Assembly (NCBI RefSeq): GCF_000241305.1
Contig: NZ_BAEH01000035.1
Coordinates: forward strand, 18,687 to 82,686
Origin: Gordonia effusa NBRC 100432
GTDB lineage: Bacteria > Actinomycetota > Actinomycetes > Mycobacteriales > Mycobacteriaceae
Reading direction: 5' to 3'
DNA: 64,000 nt
Shown here one piece after another: positions 16,812 to 24,781 of the stretch. Numbering within the stretch: the stretch's first letter is position 1; each line of letters opens with the position of its first letter. The position numbers were made by a program, and so were the translations under genes. Under the pieces are notes generated by a model, which did no database searches, was not told where the DNA came from, and saw only the letters and a list, made by a program, of their open reading frames with translations.

Positions 16812-17654
16812 AGCTCGATCCCCAGCTTCTCCCCCACCTTGAATCCGAGCCGCGCGAATGGAGCACCGATGTCCTGATAGCGCGGCCCGACGATGCGCGG
16901 TATCCCGTCGAATACTCGAGCGTCGGGGCCGATCAACACCCGAGGCCGATTCGCTCGGACTCCGCGCAGAATGGCGCGCGCGGCCGAGTCCGGCCGGGTG
17001 AGGGCGATCATTTGGAAACCGCGATGCACGAACTCCGCTTTGTCCTCGGCGCCGACGCCACGTGCGTTGGCGACGATATTGGTCTTGATCCCACCCGGAT
17101 GCACGCAAGTAACACCGACCGGGTACTTCCCGATCTTCATTTCCTGCCGAAGTGACTCGGTGAAACCGCGGACCGCGAACTTGGCGGCGTTGTACGCGCT
17201 CTGCGTGGGAATACCCATCAATCCGAATACGGACGAAACGTTGGCTATGTGTGCGTCACCAGACGAAATGAGATGGGGCAGAAAGGCTTTGGTGCCGTAA
17301 GCGACGCCCCAGAAGTCGATGTTCATCACCCACTCGAAGTCGTCCCAGGTCATATCTTTCACCTCGGCCCCAGCGCGACTCCGGCGTTGTTGAACAGCAA
17401 GTTGGCCCGCCGAACTCACTGATGACATCATCGGCATGCTGATAGACAGCATCCTTGTCGGCGACGTCGAGCGGGTAGGCCACCGCCTTCACCCCGACCT
17501 TTTCGCACATCGCAGCGGTTTCGGCGACACCTACGCTATCGATATCCGAGAGCGCGAGTGCGGCTCCCTCGTCGGCCAACCGAAGCGCCAGTCCCCGGCC
17601 GATACCTGAGCCGGCGCCGGTGATCACGGCGACCTTGTCGCGAAAGTCCTTCAT
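16808..17654 (-). pseudogene. SDR-family oxidoreductase disrupted by two single-base indels
   Basis: The protein reads as a normal SDR only across three frames. Residues 1-82 (from ATG 17654, TGAGSGIGRGLALRL) are in one frame. A short middle piece NLLFNNAGVALG is in a second. The rest, with SSVFGLMGIPTQSAYNAAK, is in a third. Adding one G to the run at 17406-17408 and one to 17368-17371 restores an uninterrupted frame of about 282 aa with every SDR motif. Both sites are G homopolymers on the coding strand, so sequencing error is as likely as real decay. The ends fit the operon: 32 nt after the FMO stop and an ATGA overlap with the reductase. Confidence 0.8.
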
Positions 17655-17686
17655 GGTGGTTATCTCCCTCGAAAGTGGGTTGTGAG

Positions 17687-19261
17687 TCAGACCGCGGCGG
17701 GTTCCGCATTACGGGGCGCCGGCCGCGCAGCTGGGATCTTGGTGAGGAATTCATATTCCTCGGCGACGACGCGACGGGTCTCCAACCAGTACTTCCAGGT
17801 GTAGCCGGGCCATAACGTTCGGTTGTTGCCATGTGCGTCGAGATACCAGCTTTGGCAACCCCCGGTGTTCCACACCGATTTCGACAGCTTCTGCTGGAGT
17901 TGCTCGTTATAGGCGTTCTGAACCTCCGAAAGCGGCACCATCGCATCCACGCCGCGTCGGTCGACCATTCGAATCGCTTCGCTCACATAGTGGATCTGCG
18001 ACTCGATCATGAAGACGATCGATGTGTGGCCAAGACCGGTATTGGGTCCGAGTAAGAAGAACGCATTGGGCATTCCATCAACCGAAATCCCCCGCAGCGC
18101 CTGCGGGCCATCCTCGCGGAAACGAGCGACGAGGTCAGCGCCATGCCGCCCGGTGATTTCGAGTGATTCGAACGAGTCGGTGACGTGGAAGCCCGTTCCG
18201 TAGATGATGACGTCCACTTCGCGTTTCGTGCCGTCAGCCGCGACGATCCCGGTCTCGGTCACTCGCTCGATGCCGTCGGTAATCACCGCTGACTTCGACT
18301 GATTGAGCGCGCGGTAGAACGTATTGGATCCCAGCAGCCGCTTGCAGCCCGGCCGATAGTCCGGTGTGAGTTTTCGGCGGGTATCCGGGTCGTCGATCTG
18401 CTTGCGGATATGCCGTTTGCCGATGACCTCGACCGCCTTGAGAAGTGCCGGCCGGTTATTCAGCGCATAAGCACCGGCCTCGGCACCCCAGTACAGTCCC
18501 GACCGAAAGGCTCGGCGCAGCCCCGGCACGTGGCGCAATGCCGCACGTACCGGTTCGGGAATTTCGATATTCTCCCGCGGCAGGATCCAGGCCGCGGTGC
18601 GCTGATAAAGCTGCAGCTCTGCGACGTCATCGACGATTTGCGGAACGAACTGGACCGCACTTGCTCCCGTTCCAATAACCGCGACCTTCTTGCCGTTGAG
18701 GTCTACCGAATTATCCCACTGCGCGGAGTGGAAAGCGTGGCCGGCGAAATTATCGATTCCCGGCAGGGCGGGAATGCTGGGAATATGTAGCGCCCCGATA
18801 GCCGAGACGATGAACTGGGTGACGTATTCCTGACCATCGGACGTCCAAATATGCCAACGCATTTCCTCATCGTCCCAGCGTCCACGCTCGGCGACTTTAC
18901 CAAATGACACGTATTTGTAGATGTCATACTTGGTCGCCACCTCGCGCAGGTAGTCGAAGATTTCCGGCTGGTACGACCATACGCGCTGCCAGTTCGATCT
19001 CGGCTCGAATGAATAGGAGTAGAGGTGAGTCGGTACGTCGCAGGCCGCGCCGGGATAGATATTGTCCCGCCAGGTTCCGCCTACGTCATCACCCTTTTCC
19101 AGGATTATGAAGTCGCTGCGTCCCTGTTTAGTCAACTCGATCCCCATGCCAAGCCCGGAAAAGCCAGATCCGATGATCAGTACACCAGTGCGAATGATTT
19201 CCTTGGGCGGCTTGGTCCTACCCTTACGACCAGCTGGCTTAGCCGTTGACTTGGTTGCCAT
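17687..19261 (-). CDS. Flavin-containing monooxygenase, Baeyer-Villiger type
   Basis: A 524-aa protein. After a 25-residue Lys-rich N-terminal tail come the FAD Rossmann motif GSGFSGLG, the BVMO fingerprint FAGHAFHSAQW (FxGxxxHxxxW, about residues 172-182), the NADPH motif GTGASAVQ and the late ATG-type motif IIYGTGFHVTD. This predicts an NADPH/O2-dependent enzyme converting ketones to esters or oxidising S/N atoms, of the EthA/MymA kind. It is followed on the same strand by an SDR, a 2Fe-2S reductase and the EphD-like fusion, a set that could make, oxidise and hydrolyse a lipid ketone. The substrate is unknown. Confidence 0.88.
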   Translation of the reverse strand: MATKSTAKPAGRKGRTKPPKEIIRTGVLIIGSGFSGLGMGIELTKQGRSDFIILEKGDDVGGTWRDNIYPGAACDVPTHLYSYSFEPRSNWQRVWSYQPEIFDYLREVATKYDIYKYVSFGKVAERGRWDDEEMRWHIWTSDGQEYVTQFIVSAIGALHIPSIPALPGIDNFAGHAFHSAQWDNSVDLNGKKVAVIGTGASAVQFVPQIVDDVAELQLYQRTAAWILPRENIEIPEPVRAALRHVPGLRRAFRSGLYWGAEAGAYALNNRPALLKAVEVIGKRHIRKQIDDPDTRRKLTPDYRPGCKRLLGSNTFYRALNQSKSAVITDGIERVTETGIVAADGTKREVDVIIYGTGFHVTDSFESLEITGRHGADLVARFREDGPQALRGISVDGMPNAFFLLGPNTGLGHTSIVFMIESQIHYVSEAIRMVDRRGVDAMVPLSEVQNAYNEQLQQKLSKSVWNTGGCQSWYLDAHGNNRTLWPGYTWKYWLETRRVVAEEYEFLTKIPAARPAPRNAEPAAV

Positions 19262-19306
19262 AGTCTCAATTTCTCCTGACTAATTGCGAGCGAGGCATGC
19301 TCACAT

Positions 19307-19329
19307 CGCGACACGAGAGTCGTGTCGCG
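19307..19329 (-). terminator. Perfect 10-bp hairpin between hydrolase and BVMO genes
   Basis: CGCGACACGA (19307-19316) pairs with TCGTGTCGCG (19320-19329) around a GAG loop, in the 103-bp gap after the hydrolase gene. It may end the upstream four-gene transcript so that the BVMO half has its own promoter. On the plus strand it is followed by a T-rich stretch, but no plus-strand gene reads into it. An operator is the alternative. Confidence 0.45.
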
Positions 19330-19364
19330 GTTGATGTTTTTCAAAAATGAATGCCCGAAGTGGT

Positions 19365-20258
19365 CTAGGCGGGGACGGCTTGCAACTCTCTCGCACGGGC
19401 ACTGTTCGCGCGAACCAGCACGCCAACCTCCCGAATCACCACCGCCGGTCGCTCGTGCGGGATTATGTGACCGGCACTGGGCTCTTCGAGGAGCAGCGCG
19501 CCGGCAATTCCTTCGGCGATCCGCCGGCTGTGTCGCGTTCGGGTGAGTCGGTCTTTCGACCCGCTCAGCACTACCGTGGGAATCGAGTCAAAGGCCGACA
19601 AGAGATGGCTGCGCTCGTGCAGCAATAGCGCTATTCCGAGGTCTGCCATCACTGTCGCGTCCACCGACCGCATCTGCTCGATCGTCTCTTCCAGATGCGA
19701 TCTCGAGGCGGCCCCGCCGTAGAGCCTGCGGCGCATCAGGAGCCGAGTTAACCCGGTGTTTTTCATCAGATGTGGGCGATTGAGCCGCAGCACCCAGGGC
19801 GCGGCGGAGATGAATCCGGGCAGGTGTTTGACCGGTGACCACAGCGCGCCCGACGAGGTACTTGCGAAGACCACACCCGACACCCGTTCTGCGAGCAGAT
19901 CGGGCCAGTGTTCCGCGAGGGCCATGAGTACCATCCCGCCGAGCGAATGCCCGACCAGGACGAGGTCGCCGTCGGGTGCACAGACTTCGATTACCTTCTT
20001 GAGGTCGGCTGCCAACCGTGGGAGAGTCGCGCTCCCCACGGGGCCACCGCTGGAGGCGCCGTGCCCGCGGGCATCAAGAGCCACCGTCCGCACGTGCGCG
20101 CCCAGCTCACTGTGCAGACCCGCTACAACGTCATCCCACAACCCGCCGGCCAGCGTCCAACCATGCGTGAACACGACCGTCGTCGGCGCATCAGGTGAGC
20201 CGATGACTTCAACGTTCAACTCCGCATGGTCGTCGGTATGAACCGTCTGCCTACTCAC
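19365..20258 (-). CDS. Alpha/beta-fold hydrolase
   Basis: A 297-aa cytoplasmic hydrolase. The triad landmarks are HGWTLAGGLW (oxyanion, about residue 33), GHSLGG nucleophile elbow near 104, acid in LSGSKDRLTR and His in AGHIIPHE. It is of the lysophospholipase/BVMO-associated type and could hydrolyse the ester made by the neighbouring BVMO or a CoA or acyl ester. The GTG start overlaps the stop of the upstream diiron gene (GTGA), so expression is coupled. There is no signal peptide. Confidence 0.85.
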   Translation of the reverse strand: MSRQTVHTDDHAELNVEVIGSPDAPTTVVFTHGWTLAGGLWDDVVAGLHSELGAHVRTVALDARGHGASSGGPVGSATLPRLAADLKKVIEVCAPDGDLVLVGHSLGGMVLMALAEHWPDLLAERVSGVVFASTSSGALWSPVKHLPGFISAAPWVLRLNRPHLMKNTGLTRLLMRRRLYGGAASRSHLEETIEQMRSVDATVMADLGIALLLHERSHLLSAFDSIPTVVLSGSKDRLTRTRHSRRIAEGIAGALLLEEPSAGHIIPHERPAVVIREVGVLVRANSARARELQAVPA

Positions 20259-21259
20259 GCAGGCACCGAGCGCTTACGACCTGCTTTTATTTCAGCAACG
20301 ATATCGTCGGGTAGTGAACGCGACATGAGCAAGACTCGGGTACTCGCGCGGCCTTTGATGAAACCTGCTTCATAGCAGAAACGCAGCAATGGTTCTCCCG
20401 CGAAGACCGCACGTTCTCGATACTCGGGATTGCGCTGACTTTCGAGCAGACCACGGAAATATCCAACACCGATGGAACGGTAAACCTTAGGGTTCACCAG
20501 CGCGGGTAGCACTCCGAACACCATCACCGAGAACAATCCACGATGAACCGCGTTATAGACCTTGCCATGTGCTTGCATCGACCGCACCAGCTCTTCGCGG
20601 GCATAGGTAATGTGCCGAGCCTCTTCTAATACGTGGATCTTCATCAGTTGCCGCAAATGTGGCTGAATCGACTCGTCGATACTCGCCTCACGCTGCAGTC
20701 GATCGAGTATTTCTTCGATTAGCAGCGTGCCCGCGTATGAGGCGGGACCTAAGGGCACCAGCCCAACCAATCGCATCATCTTCATCATGCGCTTCGGGTA
20801 GGTGTAAGGCGGCAGGCCGGACTTATTAACCATGCGGCTGAACATCGTCGAATGCCTAGTCTCTTCGCCGACTTCGGCGAGAGCATATCTGCAATGGTCG
20901 TTCACCAATTCGGGGTTCTCCATTACCGCCCGCATCAGCATCATCGATAAACCGACCTCCGCGTACAGACCGAAACTGAGGACGGCAACCGTCTCGTGGC
21001 GGCCCAGATCGTTCTGCTCTTCTTCGGTCAATTCCGACCAGATTTTCGTGCCGTACAACGTCTGGCGATGAGGCGGGGCCCAGAGCTTGTCGTCGGCGAG
21101 CGGCTGATCCCAGTCAATGTCCAGCTCTGGGTTGTAAGCACGTTCAGCGGTAGACCGCAGCAAACGTTCGGCCGTCTTCTGGCGGTCGCCGACTCTGCGT
21201 CCGTTGGCTGCCGACGCGCCAGCTGTGTTCACGATCTCGGGTGTCATCTCAGTTGTCAT
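20255..21259 (-). CDS. AurF-superfamily diiron oxygenase, complete metal site
   Basis: About 334 aa from ATG 21259, chosen because GGAG stands 5-6 nt before it; a longer frame begins at 21328. A mostly helical protein with AurF-type metal motifs: Glu in LYAEVG, E-x2-H in EETRHSTMF, Glu in LLIEEILD and H-x3-E-x2-H in HVLEEARH. These are all the ligands expected for a non-haem diiron centre. AurF-like enzymes use O2 for N-oxidation or C-hydroxylation and need an electron donor, which the 2Fe-2S reductase could supply. It is followed by the hydrolase with GTGA overlap. A paralogue with altered ligands lies immediately upstream. Confidence 0.85.
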   Translation of the reverse strand: MTTEMTPEIVNTAGASAANGRRVGDRQKTAERLLRSTAERAYNPELDIDWDQPLADDKLWAPPHRQTLYGTKIWSELTEEEQNDLGRHETVAVLSFGLYAEVGLSMMLMRAVMENPELVNDHCRYALAEVGEETRHSTMFSRMVNKSGLPPYTYPKRMMKMMRLVGLVPLGPASYAGTLLIEEILDRLQREASIDESIQPHLRQLMKIHVLEEARHITYAREELVRSMQAHGKVYNAVHRGLFSVMVFGVLPALVNPKVYRSIGVGYFRGLLESQRNPEYRERAVFAGEPLLRFCYEAGFIKGRASTRVLLMSRSLPDDIVAEIKAGRKRSVPA

Positions 21260-21268
21260 GATTTCTCC

Positions 21269-21281
21269 GTACTCGCGGTAC
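21269..21281. promoter_or_regulatory. GTAC-N5-GTAC inverted repeat upstream of diiron gene
   Basis: GTAC-TCGCG-GTAC lies 9 bp upstream of the diiron start, in the 86-bp gap between the two diiron genes. It is a weaker relative of the motif at 23731-23747. It may be a third site for the same TetR regulator, or chance. Confidence 0.3.
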
Positions 21282-21345
21282 CACATACTTTGAATAACAT
21301 TGTGTCCTGCTTCACTCTCGACTGTCAATAGCCTCAGGTGTGCGC

Positions 21346-22353
21346 CTATTTCCGCTCTGCCGAGCGGGCCGTACGCGGCATCGAAGCGGGGATCGGCAGC
21401 ACGCGACCCCGGCGGAGAATGGCGCGTTCGGTTGCCGAACCGAATAGACCGTGCTCCATGCCGAAGCGCACAAAGGAATCAGTCATCGCACGAGCGCGCA
21501 AGGCGAACTGGTCGGTTCGTTTCGCCATCCGCAACCCGTCACGCGCCGCGATACCGATAGCCGGATACACAGCACCATTGAGCACAATCGGATACAGACC
21601 TGCGACGAAGACCGCTAGAACATGCCCGCCGACAAACAGAGACACCGCCTTCGAATTCTCGATCGCGGCGATCAACTCCGAACGGGAGAACTCGATATGT
21701 CGTTCGTCGGACATCTCGTGAATACGCATCGTCTGCCGGACATGTGGTTGGAGCGATGGATCCGATGCCATCGCGACCGCGAAACTATGAACGGCCTCTT
21801 GAATCATCAGAATCGTACCGGCGGTGAGGAAGCCCGTGGGTAGGAATAAAATAGTCTTCGACAGCACTTTGGCCCCGGCATTGCTGCGATTGTTGAAGAG
21901 GCCCGTTTTATTCACCAGCCGCGAGAACATCGCACTATTGCGCGTCTCTTCCTGGATCGCCTTGAGTGTGTACCGCGTGTAGTCATCCATCAAATCTGGG
22001 TTCTCCGCGATATTGCGGAACATCAGCAGTGTCAGCGCGCTCTCGGCAAGAATGCCCAGATTGAGGATGCTGGCCAACTCGTGTCGCCCCAGCTCACGTC
22101 GCTGAACGCCGTTGAGTAGCTTCCACGCCGGACTGCCGTAGAGCGACGACAACCTGGCCGGCAGCCAATCCAGATCGTCGTCGGCGGGCAGCGTCCAGTC
22201 GACGTCGAGATCACCGTCGTAGGCCTCCTCGGCCGATGACATGAGTAGCCGCTGAGCGGTTCGCCGACGTTCGGAGATATGACTACGGTGCCGAACCGGC
22301 CGACCGTCGACGGTGCGCGGGACTTCCTTACTGAAGTCTTCGTTGTTATCCAC
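21346..22353 (-). CDS. AurF-like protein with substituted diiron ligands (paralogue)
   Basis: 335 aa from GTG 22353, with a GAAGGAG site 8 nt upstream and a 1-nt overlap with the previous stop. It aligns along its length with the neighbouring diiron protein: EETRNSAMFSRLVNK against EETRHSTMFSRMVNK, and IHEMSDERH against IHVLEEARH. The first-motif His is Asn (codon AAT) and the second-motif Glu is Asp. Two of the usual ligands are thus changed while the fold is kept. It may be a non-catalytic partner subunit, or bind a different metal. A gap of 86 bp separates it from the intact paralogue. Confidence 0.82.
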   Translation of the reverse strand: MDNNEDFSKEVPRTVDGRPVRHRSHISERRRTAQRLLMSSAEEAYDGDLDVDWTLPADDDLDWLPARLSSLYGSPAWKLLNGVQRRELGRHELASILNLGILAESALTLLMFRNIAENPDLMDDYTRYTLKAIQEETRNSAMFSRLVNKTGLFNNRSNAGAKVLSKTILFLPTGFLTAGTILMIQEAVHSFAVAMASDPSLQPHVRQTMRIHEMSDERHIEFSRSELIAAIENSKAVSLFVGGHVLAVFVAGLYPIVLNGAVYPAIGIAARDGLRMAKRTDQFALRARAMTDSFVRFGMEHGLFGSATERAILRRGRVLPIPASMPRTARSAERK

Positions 22354-23678
22354 TAGCCTGCTCCTTCTCTCTGATCTGCGTTGTCCGCTCGCACCGGCGG
22401 GCTCTCGGAAAGACATTCGACCTCCACCCGCGCACCGACTGCCCGTAGTCGGGGAATAAGTGCATCGCCCATCGCCACCGCGGGGGTTAGCACGCCCCCG
22501 AACGGCGAGAGCCGGTCGGTGTCGAGCGCGAGCGCCAGCCCCGCCTGCGAGAAGATGACCGCCGTCGCGGCGTATCCGGGATCACCCGCCATGGCAAACG
22601 TCGCTCGATAGCGAACGCCCCGGGTGGTGCGGGTATAAGTCTCGAAGGTGAAGTGTCCCTTCGCCCGACTCTTGACACTCGGACCGCTGCCCGACTTCGG
22701 CAAGAGCGCGTCGGTGAACCACTCGGGTACGAATTTCACCAGCGTGGCGAGCGGCATCATCGACAGGCCGCCGGCCATTATCAGTGCTGGAATAAGGGAA
22801 AATGGCCCGACCGGCACCGTCATGACCTCGCAGTACTTAAATCGGCGGCCATACGACCAGTCGGTCAAGGTATTGCTGCGTCGCACCACCCGACTGTTGT
22901 GGGGACCCATAAAGAATCCGCCGGCCCATCCGCGCAGCCCCTCGTCGACGTGGCGCAATGCGACCAGACGACCATCGTTCTGGCGCCCGAGTGCGGGCTC
23001 CTCAGTACGGCGGTCACTGTGCGTATACGGATCCAGCGCATTTCGCAGGGCAACTCGATCAGCCGCCATCGCACGTCCATGCGCCAAGCCCGACGCCGCG
23101 GTGCCGCCGCTGAACCCACCCCGGACGCGCCGCACCACCATCGTCGTTTCGGTGAGTTCACCAGCGTCGTCGCGCCGCGCTTGGGCGTGCAGCAGATGGA
23201 CGAGCAAATCCGAGGGGACCGAATCGAATCCGCTGCTGTGCACGATGCGCGCGCCAGTGCGTCTGGCAGTTTCGGCGAAGTTGAGGATGCTTTCCCGGAC
23301 GAATAGCGGCTCGCCGGTGAGATCGGCATAGTCGGTGCCCGCCTGCGCACATGCCCGAACGACCTCCATGCCGTAGTGCGTGTACGGGCCAACGGTTGTC
23401 ACAACCACCTTGGCCGATGCTGCCATCGCGTCGACCGTCGACGGTCGTTCGACGTCGACGATCATCGTGTCGACGTTGGCGCCACGTTCAGCGCAGCGCT
23501 GCGCGACGACGTCGAGTTTGACTTGGTTGCGACCGGCCAGCGCGATCCTGAATCCGGCCGGCGCGGCCTCTGCCAGCGCGGACGCGGTGAGCTGGCCGAC
23601 GAATCCGGTCGCGCCCAAGAGGATCAGATCGTAGTGCCTGCTTCTAGCTGTCGGGGACTTCCGTGATTTCGTCGCCAC
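22353..23678 (-). CDS. Saccharopine dehydrogenase-like / trans-acting enoyl reductase family protein
   Basis: 441 aa from GTG 23678 with GGAGG 7 nt upstream; the longer TTG frame is not preferred. An N-terminal Rossmann motif LLGATGFVGQL (about residues 20-30) is followed by TTVGPYTHYG, LTGEPLFVR and HSSGFDSVPSDLL, the hallmarks of the Rv2449c/trans-acting enoyl reductase family. A hydrophobic segment PFSLIPALIMAGGLSMMPLA suggests membrane contact. Family members reduce lipid or polyketide intermediates in trans; lysine metabolism is not implied. It is the first gene of the minus-strand oxidative cluster, facing the DUF4873 gene across a 125-bp promoter region. Confidence 0.83.
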   Translation of the reverse strand: MATKSRKSPTARSRHYDLILLGATGFVGQLTASALAEAAPAGFRIALAGRNQVKLDVVAQRCAERGANVDTMIVDVERPSTVDAMAASAKVVVTTVGPYTHYGMEVVRACAQAGTDYADLTGEPLFVRESILNFAETARRTGARIVHSSGFDSVPSDLLVHLLHAQARRDDAGELTETTMVVRRVRGGFSGGTAASGLAHGRAMAADRVALRNALDPYTHSDRRTEEPALGRQNDGRLVALRHVDEGLRGWAGGFFMGPHNSRVVRRSNTLTDWSYGRRFKYCEVMTVPVGPFSLIPALIMAGGLSMMPLATLVKFVPEWFTDALLPKSGSGPSVKSRAKGHFTFETYTRTTRGVRYRATFAMAGDPGYAATAVIFSQAGLALALDTDRLSPFGGVLTPAVAMGDALIPRLRAVGARVEVECLSESPPVRADNADQREGAG

Positions 23679-23730
23679 CTGACATCCTCCCAATCAGTGC
23701 ACAATCTGTGGTCTACGCCACCAACGTGTG

Positions 23731-23747
23731 CGGTACTTAAGGTACCG
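23731..23747. promoter_or_regulatory. Perfect palindromic operator CGGTAC-N5-GTACCG
   Basis: CGGTACTTAAGGTACCG is a perfect inverted repeat centred at 23739 between the two divergent genes. It overlaps a second dyad GGTA-N5-TACC (23742-23754). Its centre TACTTAAGGTA also occurs before the MmpL-linked lipoprotein at 10774. A TetR-family repressor site that controls both directions is the simplest reading. Confidence 0.55.
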
Positions 23748-23803
23748 TATACCTAGATTCCCGGAAAAGGAACAGCCCTGTTCCCGCGAGAAAGAAGGTC
23801 AGA

Positions 23804-24163
23804 ATGTCCACACCGGCGGACGACGCACACTTTCACGACGACCCGCACGAAGAATCCGACTACATCGGGCCGGCGACGATCATCGTGCGCGGCACCGAGA
23901 TCGAGGTAGATGTCGAGCTGCGGGGATACCGGGAGCCGATTGACGGCATCTTCCGCTGGATTGGTCGCGCCCAACCGAACGCCGAACTGGCCGAAATCGT
24001 CGGCGACCTACAGCGGATGCCAGCGGTGATCCGCACGCCGCACAGTTCGCGGGAGGGGCATGTAGGCGACGTCGACTTCTGGGGCCGCTACCGAGTCATC
24101 GGCAAGAGCACGCCGCCGTTCAAGGTCGCAACCGAACTCGCCGACGTCGAGGCGGCCGAGTAG
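23804..24163 (+). CDS. DUF4873 domain protein
   Basis: A 119-aa protein from ATG 23804 with AGAAGG upstream. A His/Asp-rich N-terminus is followed by YIGPATIIVRGTEIEVDVEL and PIDGIFRWIGR, the core pattern of DUF4873. This small beta domain is often found beside, or fused to, flavin monooxygenases. The function is unknown; a substrate-delivery or accessory role for the BVMO is suggested by that association. It is divergent from the oxidative cluster and probably under the same operator. Confidence 0.75.
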   Translation: MSTPADDAHFHDDPHEESDYIGPATIIVRGTEIEVDVELRGYREPIDGIFRWIGRAQPNAELAEIVGDLQRMPAVIRTPHSSREGHVGDVDFWGRYRVIGKSTPPFKVATELADVEAAE

Positions 24164-24245
24164 CGAAATAATGCCGGGAACATCTGTCAGAAGCAGCGAA
24201 CGCTGCGGCAGCGTGGCGGATCCACCGGCTGAACTCTTCGTCGAG

Positions 24246-24587
24246 TCACTTTCGCCATATGCGGCGGTATTCGGCGTATATGGGGCGGTATTCGGATAGT
24301 TGTTTGACGTAATGATCGTAGTACTCGTCGGTTTCCGACTGCAGTCTTCGCGGCGTACTGTTGGCGATCCGGTTTATTGCATCAAGTAGGTCCGGCTCGT
24401 CTCTAGCGCCCGGCAGACCTTTGTATAACGCCGCCTCTTCCTTAAAGCGTGAATAGTCCGGAGGCAAGTATCCAAGCTCAATAGCATCGTCTATGGCCCT
24501 ATTGAAAGAGTACTCGGACGCCCACCAAAGGAGATTATCATTCGTTTCTGATTCTCCCATAGAACCCAAATATATTGCGTGGACCAT
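24246..24587 (-). CDS. Hypothetical small soluble protein of the effector locus
   Basis: 113 aa from ATG 24587, placed by an AGGAGGGG site about 10 nt upstream. The protein is charged and helical, rich in Tyr, Asp, Glu and Arg (YYDHYVKQLSEYRPIYAEYR near the end). I recognise no family. Base composition is clearly lower in GC than the flanks, which suggests recent acquisition. It is the last gene of the minus-strand run that begins with the MspA-like porin, after a 195-bp gap holding an apparent gene remnant. A role as an orphan immunity-type protein is possible but unproven. Confidence 0.6.
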   Translation of the reverse strand: MVHAIYLGSMGESETNDNLLWWASEYSFNRAIDDAIELGYLPPDYSRFKEEAALYKGLPGARDEPDLLDAINRIANSTPRRLQSETDEYYDHYVKQLSEYRPIYAEYRRIWRK

Positions 24588-24602
24588 CAGAATCAACCCC
24601 TC

Positions 24603-24761
24603 CTATTCGCACCTTATGGTGTCGGACAGCGTATCGATGAGTTCCCGCATTTTCATGATCCGATCTGAGGGTAACCAGAATAAAGGTTGGCCTACGATCA
24701 ACGTGAAGACATTCCCGAGATTCAGGTTAGGCGCTCGCCTCGGCAGCCCAGTCTCAGCGGC
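24603..24761 (-). pseudogene. Possible 3' remnant of a decayed gene
   Basis: A 52-codon open frame without a good start ends in a plausible protein tail (LGNVFTLIVGQPLFWLPSD, then MRELIDTLSDTI). Its TAG stop lies immediately before the ribosome site of the next gene. Amino-acid usage looks protein-like, whereas no ATG or GTG with a ribosome site precedes it. It may be the end of a former member of this operon, cut by recombination. Chance coding is not excluded. Confidence 0.35.
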
Positions 24762-24781
24762 TCACCTCATGTATCGAGCTT

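Noticed and set aside
17256..17654. Programmed frameshift in the SDR gene
   Set aside because: Two separate shifts in plain G runs without a slippery heptamer or stimulatory structure; indels or sequencing errors explain it better.
19307..19329. Plus-strand intrinsic terminator at this hairpin
   Set aside because: The T-rich side follows on the plus strand, but no plus-strand gene reads into it; kept only as a possible minus-strand terminator or operator.
22353..23678. Lysine-pathway saccharopine dehydrogenase
   Set aside because: Sequence pattern is that of the trans-acting enoyl reductase/Rv2449c family, and the context is lipid oxidation.
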